Translations under genes and position numbers: made by a program
Shown: positions 7,658 through 15,730 of the stretch, piece by piece
How positions within the stretch are numbered: the first letter of the stretch is position 1
Layout: every line of letters starts with the position of its first letter
Origin: JADJVL01 sp039812765
GTDB lineage: Bacteria; Acidobacteriota; Holophagae; Holophagales; Holophagaceae
NCBI GenBank assembly: GCA_039812765.1
Contig: JBDIBF010000052.1
Coordinates: 1-21,552 of the forward strand
Direction: 5' to 3'
DNA: 21,552 nucleotides
The notes under the pieces: model-generated
Database searches by the model: none
The model's input: only the letters and a program-made list of their open reading frames with translations
What the model was told of the DNA's origin: nothing

Positions 7658-9109
7658 TCAAGGCTTCCGCGCCCGGATGGCCTCGGCGATCTTGGCCTTC
7701 GCCAGGTCGTTGATGCGCACCTTCCGCCGGGCGGCCTCCCGGAAGTACTCCTCGGGGTCCCGGGTCAGCCCGTCCGGGGTCGGCGCCAGGCCCTTGCGGG
7801 CGCGGGCGGCGTTGAGGAAGGGGTAGGGCTCCCGGGCCAGCTCCGGGCTCTGGAGGTAGTGGCGGAAGGTCCACCAGCCGCCGGCGAGGGACCACAGCGC
7901 CAGGGCCGCGAGGCCCGCCCGTTGGAGGGACCGCATCCGCTCCGGGGTGGCCCGCACCCGCTGCCAGGCCACGCCGGCGGCCAGGCTCGCCCCCGCGATG
8001 AGCAGGGTGAGCAGCACCGCGGCGGGCCAGCCCTGGCTGTTCCACTCCAGGCCGGTCAACGCCACGACGGCGGGAGGCATCAGCACGCCGAAGATGAGGT
8101 TCAGGTGCAGCATGTAGAGGAGCAGGCTCTCCTTGGCCGCGGCATCGAAGGGGTTCGGGCCTGGCCAGCGGGGCCGCTTCAGCTCGATGAAGCCCAGCGC
8201 GGCGCCCCCCATGCAGATCCAGCCCAGGCGCTCGGCGACGGAGGGCAGGGTGGTGTTGTGGAGGGCCTGGAGCTCGTTCCATGACCAGGTCCCGAAGCGG
8301 CCCACGAGGCGCCAGCCGCCATCGGCGAACTGCTGCCAGGTGCCGTCCCAGAGCCAGGTCTCCTTGAAGCGCCAGCCGAGGAGCATCATGCCGAGGCCCA
8401 GGACGAAGAGGCCCGCCAGGAAGCGCGGCTCGGCGAGCTTCGCCCGCCCCTCCACGGCCTCCACCCGCGTCAGGCGGTAGAGGCCGCCGAGGAAGGAGCC
8501 GAAGGCCACGAAGGCCAGCCAGGGGAAGAGGGGGAAGAGGGCCTGCACGCCCCGGTCCGCGTTGCCGTTCAGGAGGCCGCGCACCGGCAGCCACAGGCCG
8601 TCGCCCACGCCGCTGGCCCACAGGTAGGGCGAGATGAGGGCCACGTAGCCCGCCAGCAGGCCCGCCACGACGGTGAAGAGCCGCGGATGGCGCAAGGCCC
8701 GGGCGAGCCCCTGGAGGATGAGCAGGGAATAGACCGTGCACTGGAGCACGTCGATCTTGAAGAGCTCGCGGCCCTTCTGGACGGTGTTCAGCACGGTCCA
8801 GTCCGCGAGGGTGAAGCCCGGGGCGTGGAGCGCGTAGGCGCAGAGCAGGATGAAGGCGTAGCGCCCCAGGCTGTCCTTGAAGGGCCGGATCGTGCCGTCC
8901 GGGCGGAAGGTGCTGAGCACGAGGCTGAATCCCGCGCACATCAGGAAGCTCGGCGCCACCAGGCCGTTGAGGTAGTTCAGCCAGTCCGGGCGCAGCTTGA
9001 GGTCCAGCCAGGTGTTGACGCAGTGCACCTCGATCATCACCAGCACGGCCCAGCCCCGGAGCTGGTCCACCCAGTCGCAGCGGCGGGCGGGAGCCAGGGC
9101 GTCGGTCAT
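7658..9109 (-). CDS. Polytopic membrane acyltransferase, HGSNAT/DUF1624-like
   Basis: A 483-residue membrane protein with roughly ten hydrophobic segments. It opens with DWVDQLRGWAVLVMIEVHC, the D-x-L-R-G entry plus a histidine (H29) in the first membrane helix that is typical of the heparan-alpha-glucosaminide N-acetyltransferase domain and related acyltransferases; relatives carry an acyl group across the membrane to a sugar. The C-terminal 100 residues are hydrophilic and basic. The ATG at 9109 follows GAGG at a usable distance. It faces the divergent permease at 9276 across 166 bp. The neighbouring GH113-like gene on the same strand hints at shared glycan work, but 127 bp separate it from the CBS gene, so a shared transcript is unproven. 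Confidence 0.72.
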   Translation of the reverse strand: MTDALAPARRCDWVDQLRGWAVLVMIEVHCVNTWLDLKLRPDWLNYLNGLVAPSFLMCAGFSLVLSTFRPDGTIRPFKDSLGRYAFILLCAYALHAPGFTLADWTVLNTVQKGRELFKIDVLQCTVYSLLILQGLARALRHPRLFTVVAGLLAGYVALISPYLWASGVGDGLWLPVRGLLNGNADRGVQALFPLFPWLAFVAFGSFLGGLYRLTRVEAVEGRAKLAEPRFLAGLFVLGLGMMLLGWRFKETWLWDGTWQQFADGGWRLVGRFGTWSWNELQALHNTTLPSVAERLGWICMGGAALGFIELKRPRWPGPNPFDAAAKESLLLYMLHLNLIFGVLMPPAVVALTGLEWNSQGWPAAVLLTLLIAGASLAAGVAWQRVRATPERMRSLQRAGLAALALWSLAGGWWTFRHYLQSPELAREPYPFLNAARARKGLAPTPDGLTRDPEEYFREAARRKVRINDLAKAKIAEAIRARKP

Positions 9110-9200
9110 GCGGGGCCTCGGGGAGAATCCCTAAGACTGCCGCAGGTCTGCACTTCCTTCCAGCCGGGGCGGCTGGCTGGGGCCCGATGCCTCGCAATGC

Positions 9201-9230
9201 TTGGGTTCCCGACCCCTTCCTTGCTAAGGT
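9201..9230 (+). promoter_or_regulatory. Weak candidate promoter for the first APC permease
   Basis: TTGGGT (9201-9206) and TAAGGT (9225-9230) are 18 bases apart, 46 bases before the ATG at 9276. Each matches the consensus only partly. It is supported mainly by similar TAAGCT and TAGGCT boxes before the genes at 11008 and 18279. Confidence 0.3.
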
Positions 9231-9275
9231 TTTCGGATTGTCAGCCCCCATAAACCCGACGCAGGAGGAAGGTCC

Positions 9276-10928
9276 ATGGCAGGACTGTTCGTGAAGAAGG
9301 ATCTGGATCGGCTCATCGCTGACGCCGGCGACCCCAACGCTTCCGAAACCGGCCACGGGGGAGGCACCCTCAAGCGCCACCTCGGTGCCTTCAACCTGAC
9401 CATGCTCGGCATCGGCGCCATCATCGGCGCCGGCATCTTCTCCCTGACGGGCACCGCGGCGGCGAACTACGCCGGCCCCGGCATCGTCTACAGCTTCGTC
9501 ATCGGCGGCATCCTTTGCGCCTTCGCCGGCCTCTGCTATGCGGAGATGGCCGCCATGATCCCCGTGGCCGGCTCGGCCTACGCTTACTCCTACGCCACCA
9601 TGGGCGAGTTCATCGCCTGGATCATCGGCTGGGACCTCGTGCTGGAGTACGCCTTCGGCGCGGTGACGGTGAGCGCGGCCTGGTCCGGGTATCTCTACTC
9701 CATCCTCCACAAGACCCTCGGGATCCAGTTCGCCGACACCTTGATCCGGTTCACCAAGGGCCCGTGGGAGATGGTGACCCTGGGCAACGGGGCCCAGGTG
9801 GGCGGCGTGTGGAACATCCCGGCCACCTTCATCGCCCTGGTGGTCGCCGCGGTGCTCTACAAGGGCATCAAGGAGAGCGCCGCGGTCAACAACATCATCG
9901 TGGTCATCAAGGTGACCATCGTGGTGGTCTTCATCATCCTCGGCATCGCCATGATCAGCGGCGCGAATCTGCACGTGAATCCCGCCGGCAGCGCCCTGAC
10001 CTCCCTCGTGCCGCCCCAGGAGGTCGTGAACGGCGTGAACCGCTACGGCTGGCTGAACGGGGGCGTCCTCACTGGCGCGGGCGTGGTCTTCTTCGCCTAC
10101 ATCGGCTTCGACGCGGTCAGCACCACGGCCCAGGAGGCCAAGAACCCCAAGCGGGACCTGCCCATCGGCATCATGGGTTCGCTGGTCATCTGCACGATCC
10201 TCTACATCCTGGTGGCCCTCGTGCTCACGGGCGTCGTCCCCTACAAGCAGCTCGGCGTGCCGGACCCCATCGCCGTAGGCATCGACAAGATCGTCGAGCT
10301 CCGCGGCTGGTCCCCCTTCGCCCAGAAGGCCTTCACCTTCGTCATCAAGCTGGGCGCCATCTCGGGCCTCACCTCCGTGATCCTCGTGATGATGCTGGGG
10401 CAGACCCGGATCTTCTACGCCATGAGCAAGGACGGCCTCCTGCCCTGGTTCGGCAACGCCCACCCCACCTTCGGCACGCCCCACGTGGCGACCGTGATGA
10501 CGGGCATCTTCGTGGCCCTCTGCGGCGGCCTCATGCCCATGAGCCTCGTGGGCGAGCTGGTCTCCATCGGCACTCTCCTCGCGTTCGTGCTGGTCTGCAT
10601 CGGCGTGCCCCTGCTGCGGGTCGCGAACCCGGGCATCGAGCGTCCCTTCAAGGTCCCGGGCGGAATGTTCGGCGCCTGGGCCATCGGCCTGGCCGGCGCG
10701 GCCTCCTGCGGCTGGGTCATGAGCGGCCTGCCCCACGACACCTGGATCCGGCTCCTGCTCTGGCTGGAGGTCGGCCTCGCCATCTATGCCGCCTACGGTT
10801 GGAGGAACAGCCGGACCGCCGAATCGAGCGAGGCGAGGAAGAAGCTGAACCTGGGCGTGATGGCCCTTGCCATCGCCGGCTTCATCCCCACCCTCATCTG
10901 GGCCATCAAGACCTTCGGCCACAACTGA
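9276..10928 (+). CDS. APC-family amino-acid permease (cationic amino-acid transporter type)
   Basis: A 550-residue transporter with about 12-14 membrane helices. The first helix carries GIGAIIGAGIFSLTG (about 45-59), the broken-helix substrate site of the APC superfamily. The long N-terminus (LKRHLGAFNLTMLGIG), the central FFAYIGFDAVSTTAQEAKNP and a C-terminal pair of extra helices fit the CAT subfamily (bacterial YhdG/GkApcT-like). Expected role is proton-coupled uptake of amino acids, possibly cationic ones; specificity cannot be read from sequence. The ATG follows a strong GGAGGAAG. A hairpin terminator follows the stop, so this is probably a single-gene unit despite the second permease downstream. 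Confidence 0.92.
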   Translation: MAGLFVKKDLDRLIADAGDPNASETGHGGGTLKRHLGAFNLTMLGIGAIIGAGIFSLTGTAAANYAGPGIVYSFVIGGILCAFAGLCYAEMAAMIPVAGSAYAYSYATMGEFIAWIIGWDLVLEYAFGAVTVSAAWSGYLYSILHKTLGIQFADTLIRFTKGPWEMVTLGNGAQVGGVWNIPATFIALVVAAVLYKGIKESAAVNNIIVVIKVTIVVVFIILGIAMISGANLHVNPAGSALTSLVPPQEVVNGVNRYGWLNGGVLTGAGVVFFAYIGFDAVSTTAQEAKNPKRDLPIGIMGSLVICTILYILVALVLTGVVPYKQLGVPDPIAVGIDKIVELRGWSPFAQKAFTFVIKLGAISGLTSVILVMMLGQTRIFYAMSKDGLLPWFGNAHPTFGTPHVATVMTGIFVALCGGLMPMSLVGELVSIGTLLAFVLVCIGVPLLRVANPGIERPFKVPGGMFGAWAIGLAGAASCGWVMSGLPHDTWIRLLLWLEVGLAIYAAYGWRNSRTAESSEARKKLNLGVMALAIAGFIPTLIWAIKTFGHN

Positions 10929-10944
10929 GGCCACGCTCCCTGCT

Positions 10945-10978
10945 GAAGCTCCCCGGCGCCCCGGGGAGCTTCTTCGTT
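10945..10978 (+). terminator. Hairpin terminator between the two permease genes
   Basis: Perfect 12-bp stem: GAAGCTCCCCGG (10945-10956), loop CGCC, CCGGGGAGCTTC (10961-10972). It is followed by TTCGTT, a poor U-tract but an extremely stable hairpin. It starts 16 bases after the stop of the first permease, where an intrinsic terminator would sit, and ends about 36 bases before the next start codon. Confidence 0.75.
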
Positions 10979-11007
10979 AAGCTGGACCGATCCATCCCGA
11001 GGTGACC

Positions 11008-12420
11008 ATGTCCGAAGCTGGCTACCAGCGCCATGTGGGGCTCTTTTCCGCGACGATGCTGATCGCGGGCTCCATGATCGGCAGCGGCGTCTTCATCGTG
11101 GCCTCCGACATGATGAAGGACGGGGGCTCGGGCTCCTTCCTGATCTGGGGCTGGGTGCTGACGGCCTTCCTCACCGTCGCCGGCGCGCTGAGCTACGGGG
11201 AACTGGCGGGCATCTATCCCCACGCGGGCGGCCAGTACACCTACCTCAAGGAGATCTACGGCCCGCTGGTGGGCTTCCTCTACGGCTGGACCTTCTTCGC
11301 GGTCATCGAGTGCGGCACCATCGCCGCGGTGGCGGTGGGCTTCGGGAAGTACCTGGGCACCTTCTGGCCCGCGGTCTCGGAATCCCGCTGGCTGCTGGGG
11401 CCCTTCCACGTGGCCCCCTGGCTGGTCACGAAGGACATCGTCGTCGGGCCTTACGACCTCGGCCTCACCACCGCGCGGCTCTCGGGCATCGCCATCGTGC
11501 TCTTCCTCAGCTACGTCAACTTCCACGGCGTGAAGCTGGGCGCGCGGGTGCAGAACATCTTCACGGTGACCAAGATCGCCAGCCTCGCCGGCCTCATCCT
11601 CCTCGGCCTCGTGCTGAACCCCGCCGCCGCGCCGGATCCTGCGCCCCTGCCCGGCGCCCCCTCCGGCACCGCCTGGCTCGTGGCGCTCCTCGTGGTCCAG
11701 ACCGGCAGCCTCTTCAGCGCGGACGCCTGGAACGCCATCACCTTCATCGCCGGGGAGGTGAAGGAGCCGAAGCGGACGATACCCCTGTCGCTCTTCATCG
11801 GCACCAGCCTCGTGTGCGGCCTCTACATCCTGGCCAACATGATCTACGTGAAGGTGTTGGGCCCGGCGGGCATCGCGAACGCGCCCAGCGCCCGCGTGGG
11901 CGCTTCGGCGCTGCAGGCCGTGCTCGGCCCCGGCGGCGGGAAGCTCATGAGCGGCGCCATCCTCGTCTCCATGTTCGGCTGCGTGAACGGCCTCGTGCTC
12001 AGCGGCGCCCGGGTCTACCAGACCATGGCCTCGGACGGCCTCTTCCTGAGGAAGGCCCAAGGGCTGAACGCCGCGGGCGTGCCCGCCTTCGCCCTGGCCA
12101 TCCAGGCCGTGTGGACCTGCCTGCTGACCATGACCGGCAGCTATGGCCAGCTCCTGGACTACGTGATCTTCGCCGCGCTGCTCTTCTACGTGCTCACCGT
12201 GGGCGGCGTCTTCCTCCTCAGGTTCCGCCAGCCGGACCTCGCGCGCCCTGTGAAGGCCTTCGGCTACCCGGTGCTGCCCGCCCTCTATCTCCTGGGCGCC
12301 CTGGCCATCATGGCGGCCCTGATGGTGAAGAAGCCCTCCTTCACCTGGCCGGGCCTGGCCCTGGTGGCCCTGGGCTTCCCTCTCTACGCCCTCACGCGGC
12401 GGAGCGCGAAGGGCGCCTGA
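11008..12420 (+). CDS. APC-family amino-acid permease (LAT/SteT-like)
   Basis: A 470-residue transporter with about 12 membrane helices and the family signature ATMLIAGSMIGSGVFIVAS in helix 1 (G25-S26-G27 in the broken helix), plus FIAGEVKEPKRTIP in the middle. It lacks the long N-terminus and extra C-terminal helices of the upstream permease; the overall pattern resembles L-type exchangers such as SteT (serine/threonine exchange). The GTG at 11002 is in frame, but GAGGTG at 10999-11004 serves the ATG at 11008, so that start is chosen. A TAAGCT box (10978-10983) 25 bases upstream may be its own -10. The comF-type gene begins one base after its stop. Confidence 0.9.
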   Translation: MSEAGYQRHVGLFSATMLIAGSMIGSGVFIVASDMMKDGGSGSFLIWGWVLTAFLTVAGALSYGELAGIYPHAGGQYTYLKEIYGPLVGFLYGWTFFAVIECGTIAAVAVGFGKYLGTFWPAVSESRWLLGPFHVAPWLVTKDIVVGPYDLGLTTARLSGIAIVLFLSYVNFHGVKLGARVQNIFTVTKIASLAGLILLGLVLNPAAAPDPAPLPGAPSGTAWLVALLVVQTGSLFSADAWNAITFIAGEVKEPKRTIPLSLFIGTSLVCGLYILANMIYVKVLGPAGIANAPSARVGASALQAVLGPGGGKLMSGAILVSMFGCVNGLVLSGARVYQTMASDGLFLRKAQGLNAAGVPAFALAIQAVWTCLLTMTGSYGQLLDYVIFAALLFYVLTVGGVFLLRFRQPDLARPVKAFGYPVLPALYLLGALAIMAALMVKKPSFTWPGLALVALGFPLYALTRRSAKGA

Positions 12421-12421
12421 G

Positions 12422-13105
12422 ATGGGCGTCCCCTGGGCCGCGCGCCTGGGCGTCCCCTGCCGGGGCTGCCTCGGGGCCCTGGACGGGGCCGCCGAGGCGG
12501 GACTCTGCGGACGCTGCTGGTCCGGCCTCCTGCCCCTGCCGGAGACCCGCTGCCCCCGATGCGCCCTGGTCCATGACGGCGACTGCCCCGAGCCCGTGGC
12601 GTGGGCGCTGGGCGACGCGCTGTGGGACTACCACGGCGGCCGGCCCGCCCTGGGCGCCCTGCTCCTGCCCGCCATCAAGGCCGGGGAGTGGGGCTGGCGG
12701 CGGGCCCTCCTGGATCGCCTGGGCCGCGCCGCGCTGCCGGCGTGGCTGGGCGAGGCGGACCTGGTGACGGCCGCGCCCACCTTCTGGTGGCGGGATCTGC
12801 GCCGGGGCGGCGACTTCGCCGAGGATGCCGCGAGGCGCGTGGCGGAGCGGGCGGGCCTTCCCTTCCTGCGGACGCTCCGGAAGCACTGGCGCGCCCAGGG
12901 TCAGACCGGCCGCCCCGAGTCCGAGCGGCGGCGCCTGCCGCGTAGGGCCGTCACCGCCCGTCCAGCGGCCGGGGTCGAGGGCCGCACGGTCCTGCTGGTG
13001 GACGACGTGTGGACCACCGGGACCACCCTGCTGCGCTGCGCCCAGGCCCTTCACGCGGCCGGCGCGGCGGAGGTGCGGGTGCTGGCCCTGTTCCGGGCCC
13101 TCTGA
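12422..13105 (+). CDS. ComF-family phosphoribosyltransferase-like protein
   Basis: A 227-residue protein with the two ComF parts: an N-terminal zinc-ribbon region with cysteine pairs C13/C16, C29/C32 and C44/C47, and a C-terminal PRTase domain with the PRPP loop LLVDDVWTTGTTL (191-203). The QTGR segment (161-164) between them is the ComF counterpart of QTGLSxxxR. Members are needed for natural transformation in several bacteria (ComFC/GntX), acting in the cytoplasm on incoming single-stranded DNA by an unclear mechanism. The reading frame starts one base after the permease stop, so the two are translated from one message; the pairing has no obvious functional logic. No other competence gene is nearby apart from the ComEA-like fragment at the window start. 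Confidence 0.9.
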   Translation: MGVPWAARLGVPCRGCLGALDGAAEAGLCGRCWSGLLPLPETRCPRCALVHDGDCPEPVAWALGDALWDYHGGRPALGALLLPAIKAGEWGWRRALLDRLGRAALPAWLGEADLVTAAPTFWWRDLRRGGDFAEDAARRVAERAGLPFLRTLRKHWRAQGQTGRPESERRRLPRRAVTARPAAGVEGRTVLLVDDVWTTGTTLLRCAQALHAAGAAEVRVLALFRAL

Positions 13106-13211
13106 GTCTCGGCCCTTCGGGAGGGATCCACGGCCCGTCGCAACCTGTGACCGCGGTGACGTCGAGAAACCAATCCCCTCCGCGGAACCACCCTCCGGCA
13201 CGCAAGGTGCC

Positions 13212-13217
13212 TATGAT
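13212..13217 (+). promoter_or_regulatory. Candidate -10 box for rubrerythrin
   Basis: TATGAT (five of six consensus bases) lies 40 bases before the rubrerythrin ATG. No acceptable -35 is present 16-19 bases upstream (CACCCT region), so the promoter may need an activator or another sigma factor. A direct repeat GTGAC-N4-GTGAC just upstream (about 13147-13160) is a possible but unsupported activator site. Confidence 0.35.
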
Positions 13218-13256
13218 GCCTCTGGGAATCCCCCCGACCATCCTCAGGAGGCACGC

Positions 13257-13676
13257 ATGGGCAACCTCAAGGGCACCAAGACCCACCAGAACCTCAAAGA
13301 CGCCTTCGCGGGCGAGAGCCAGGCCAACCGCCGCTACCTCTATTTCGCCAAGGTGGCGGACATCGAGGGCTATCCCGAAGTGGCGGGCAACTTCAAGGAG
13401 ACCGCCGACGGCGAGACCGGCCATGCCCACGGCCACCTGGACTACCTCAAGCAGGTGGGCGATCCCGCCACGGACCTGCCCATCGGCGACACGATGCTGA
13501 ACCTGAAGGCCTCCATCGCCGGCGAGACCCACGAGTACACCGACATGTACCCTGGCATGGCCAAGGCGGCCCGGGAGGAGGGCTTCCCCGAGATCGCCGA
13601 CTGGTTCGAGACCCTGGCCAAGGCCGAGAAGAGCCACGCCGGCCGTTTCCAGAAGATGCTGGACAGCATTTCCTAG
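13257..13676 (+). CDS. Rubrerythrin lacking the C-terminal rubredoxin domain
   Basis: A 139-residue ferritin-like diiron protein, opening with NLKGTKTHQNLKDAFAGESQ. All expected diiron ligands are visible: E20, E53 and H56 (ETGH), E90 and E93 (ETHE), E124 and H127 (EKSH). The family reduces hydrogen peroxide in the cytoplasm of anaerobes. Classical rubrerythrin has about 190 residues because a rubredoxin domain follows; here the protein stops after the fourth helix, so electrons must come from a separate donor. The ATG (13257) follows AGGAGG. The gene is directly ahead of a multi-cluster Fe-S protein and DUF3501, an arrangement I know from other bacterial genomes, and the Fe-S protein is the obvious donor candidate (inference). 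Confidence 0.93.
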   Translation: MGNLKGTKTHQNLKDAFAGESQANRRYLYFAKVADIEGYPEVAGNFKETADGETGHAHGHLDYLKQVGDPATDLPIGDTMLNLKASIAGETHEYTDMYPGMAKAAREEGFPEIADWFETLAKAEKSHAGRFQKMLDSIS

Positions 13677-13688
13677 GCTGGACGGAAC

Positions 13689-13718
13689 CCGGAGGGCGCG
13701 GCCCGCCGCGCCCTCCGG
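13689..13718 (+). terminator. Perfect GC hairpin between rubrerythrin and the Fe-S gene
   Basis: Perfect 14-bp inverted repeat CCGGAGGGCGCGGC (13689-13702) / GCCGCGCCCTCCGG (13705-13718) with a nominal 2-base gap, so the real loop takes four or more bases. It starts 12 bases after the rubrerythrin stop and ends 18 bases before the next ATG. No T-run follows. It may be a partial terminator or an mRNA 3'-end stabiliser that makes rubrerythrin more abundant than its downstream partners. Confidence 0.65.
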
Positions 13719-13736
13719 CGCCTTCGGGAGGACGCC

Positions 13737-15143
13737 ATGGCCGAGCACTACGAGGTGGGCGACCACGAACGCCCCGAGACCACCCCCGGGCACCGCATCA
13801 GCTACCTGGCGGGGCCGTCCACGGTCTACGACCCCTCCGACCCGGCGTACTGGGACGAGGCCCTGCTCAAGGAGGAGGTCGAGCGGGCCTTCGAGATCTG
13901 CCACGGCTGCCGCATGTGCTTCAAGTACTGCGACAGCTTTCCCAACCTCTTCAAGGCCCTGGACGACAAGCACCACGGCGACGTGCGCGCCCTCTCAGAG
14001 CCCGAGCGGGACGCGGTCATGGACGACTGCTTCCAGTGCAAGCTCTGCGAAGTGCAGTGCCCCTACACGCCGCGGGAGGGCCACGAGTTCAAGCTGGACT
14101 TCCCCAAGCTCGTGCACCGCTACCAGGCCATCCGCTGGCGGAAGAAGGGCGGCAGGCTCCGGGAGAAGGTGCTGGGCAACCCCGACCTCGCGGCGAAGAT
14201 GGCGCGGGCCAGCTTCGGGATGGCCAACGCCATGAACCGCGTGGCCCTGCACCGCTGGTTCATGGACAAGGTGCTGGGCGTCCACCCCGAGGCCCACCTC
14301 CCGGACTTCGCCTCCGCCACCTTCGAGAGCTGGGCGGCGAAGAGCGGGAAGATCGCCGAGAAGCCCGGGACCGAGGCCGTCCTCTTCCAGACCTGCTTCG
14401 TGCAGAACAACGAGCCGCAGATCGGCAAGGACACCCTGGAGGTGCTGGAACGGAACGGCTGCGCCACGGGCTGCGTGAAGGGCCTGCAGTGCTGCGGCAT
14501 GCCCGCCTGGGAGCACGGCGACCTCGACTCGGTGCGGAAGCAGGCCCGGGCCAACCTCGACGCCCTCATGCCCCACGTGGAGGCGGGTGCCAAGGTCCTC
14601 GCCATCAACCCCACCTGCGCCATGATGCTGCGCCGGGAATACCCCGAGCTGCTGGAGGGGGCCGACCGCGAGCGCGCGAAGAAGCTGGCGGAGGCGGTGC
14701 GGGACCCCGGCGAGTTCCTCTGGTCCATCCGCAACGAGCCCCGGGCGGACTGGAAGTTCCAATCCAGCCCCGGCCCCATCGCCTACCACGCGCCCTGCCA
14801 CCTGCGCGCCCAGGCCGTGGGCTTCAAGGGCCGCGACCTCCTGCGGAAGATCCCCGGCGTCACCCTCGCCTCGGTGATGGAGTGCTGCGGCCACGACGGC
14901 ACCTACGCCATGAAGTCGGAGTCCTTCGAAGCCTCGAAGCGCGTCGGCCAGAAGGCCTTCGCGGGCATGCAGGCGCCCCTGCCCACCGGGGAGTCGGCCC
15001 AGGTCTGGGTGAGCGAATGCCCCCTGGCGGGGCTGCAGTTCGAACACCACGCCGGGAAACGGGCGCTGCATCCCATGACCGTGCTCGCCCGCGCCTACCG
15101 CAAGGACGGCTTCCCGAACCCGGTTCCCGAGGAGACCCCGTGA
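13737..15143 (+). CDS. (Fe-S)-binding oxidoreductase with two 4Fe-4S and two CCG modules (GlpC/HdrD-like)
   Basis: A 468-residue soluble protein. Two ferredoxin-type sites are complete: C55-x2-C58-x2-C61-x3-C65 and C98-x2-C101-x2-C104-x3-C108. Two cysteine-rich CCG modules follow: C220 ... C252-C253-G ... C294, and C354 ... C383-C384-G ... C428. This is the plan of GlpC, LutA and the HdrD subunit of heterodisulfide reductase; CCG modules bind non-cubane or linear Fe-S clusters and pass electrons to thiols or quinones. No membrane helix is seen. It lies between rubrerythrin and DUF3501 and overlaps the latter by four bases (GTGA). A role as electron donor to rubrerythrin is inferred from that context; the partner upstream of it is unknown. 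Confidence 0.9.
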   Translation: MAEHYEVGDHERPETTPGHRISYLAGPSTVYDPSDPAYWDEALLKEEVERAFEICHGCRMCFKYCDSFPNLFKALDDKHHGDVRALSEPERDAVMDDCFQCKLCEVQCPYTPREGHEFKLDFPKLVHRYQAIRWRKKGGRLREKVLGNPDLAAKMARASFGMANAMNRVALHRWFMDKVLGVHPEAHLPDFASATFESWAAKSGKIAEKPGTEAVLFQTCFVQNNEPQIGKDTLEVLERNGCATGCVKGLQCCGMPAWEHGDLDSVRKQARANLDALMPHVEAGAKVLAINPTCAMMLRREYPELLEGADRERAKKLAEAVRDPGEFLWSIRNEPRADWKFQSSPGPIAYHAPCHLRAQAVGFKGRDLLRKIPGVTLASVMECCGHDGTYAMKSESFEASKRVGQKAFAGMQAPLPTGESAQVWVSECPLAGLQFEHHAGKRALHPMTVLARAYRKDGFPNPVPEETP

Positions 15144-15709
15144 GGAAGGTGGAACGCGCCGAGATCCTGGACTTCGTCACCTACGGCGAGCGGCGGGAGG
15201 CGATCCGCGCCGCCGCCATGGCCGCCAAGGCGCCGCGCCGCGTGCACCTGGGCGCCCACCTCACCTTCCTCTTCGAGAACGCCGACACGATCCGCTACCA
15301 GGTCCAGGAGATGGTGCGCGTGGAGCAGATGGTGCGGGAAGCCGACATCCTCCACGAGCTGGAGACCTACAACGCGCTGCTGGGCGGGCCCGGCGAGCTG
15401 GGCTGCACCCTCCTCATCGAGATCGACGACGAGAAGGCGCGGGCCGAGCTGCTCCGCCGCTGGCGCCACCTGCCCGACCACGTGTGGATGACCTTCGCCG
15501 ACGGGAGCCGCGAGAAGGCCCGTTTCGACGAGGAGCAGATGAACGAGGAAAAGCTCTCCTCCGTGCAGTTCCTGAAGTTCAAGGTCGGCCACCGCACGCC
15601 CGAGGGCCTGGAGTGCGACCTGCCTGAGCTTCCGGCCGTGGCCGCCTTCAGCCCGGAGACCCGGGCCGCCCTGGTGGAGGACCTGGGCGGCATCCGGGTG
15701 GGGGGCTGA
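15140..15709 (+). CDS. DUF3501 family protein
   Basis: A 189-residue soluble protein, starting at a GTG that overlaps the Fe-S gene's stop (GTGA), with GAGGAG seven bases upstream. The opening KVERAEILDFVTYGERREAI, the central HLTFLFENADTIRYQVQEM and the late VQFLKFKV are what I recognise as DUF3501, a family of unknown function found next to rubrerythrin and CCG-domain Fe-S proteins. It is rich in charged residues, has no cysteine cluster (one cysteine in GCTLLIEI and one in ECDLP), no signal and no membrane helix. It probably works as a partner or assembly factor for the Fe-S protein. The stop is 21 bases from the convergent gene, with no clear terminator between. Confidence 0.8.
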   Translation: MRKVERAEILDFVTYGERREAIRAAAMAAKAPRRVHLGAHLTFLFENADTIRYQVQEMVRVEQMVREADILHELETYNALLGGPGELGCTLLIEIDDEKARAELLRRWRHLPDHVWMTFADGSREKARFDEEQMNEEKLSSVQFLKFKVGHRTPEGLECDLPELPAVAAFSPETRAALVEDLGGIRVGG

Positions 15710-15730
15710 GGGACGGCGTGGCCCCGGACC

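Noticed and set aside
12424..12460. Direct repeat GGGCGTCCCCTG at the start of the comF-type gene.
   Set aside because: Lies in coding sequence and only reflects two similar short peptide segments (GVPW and GVPC).
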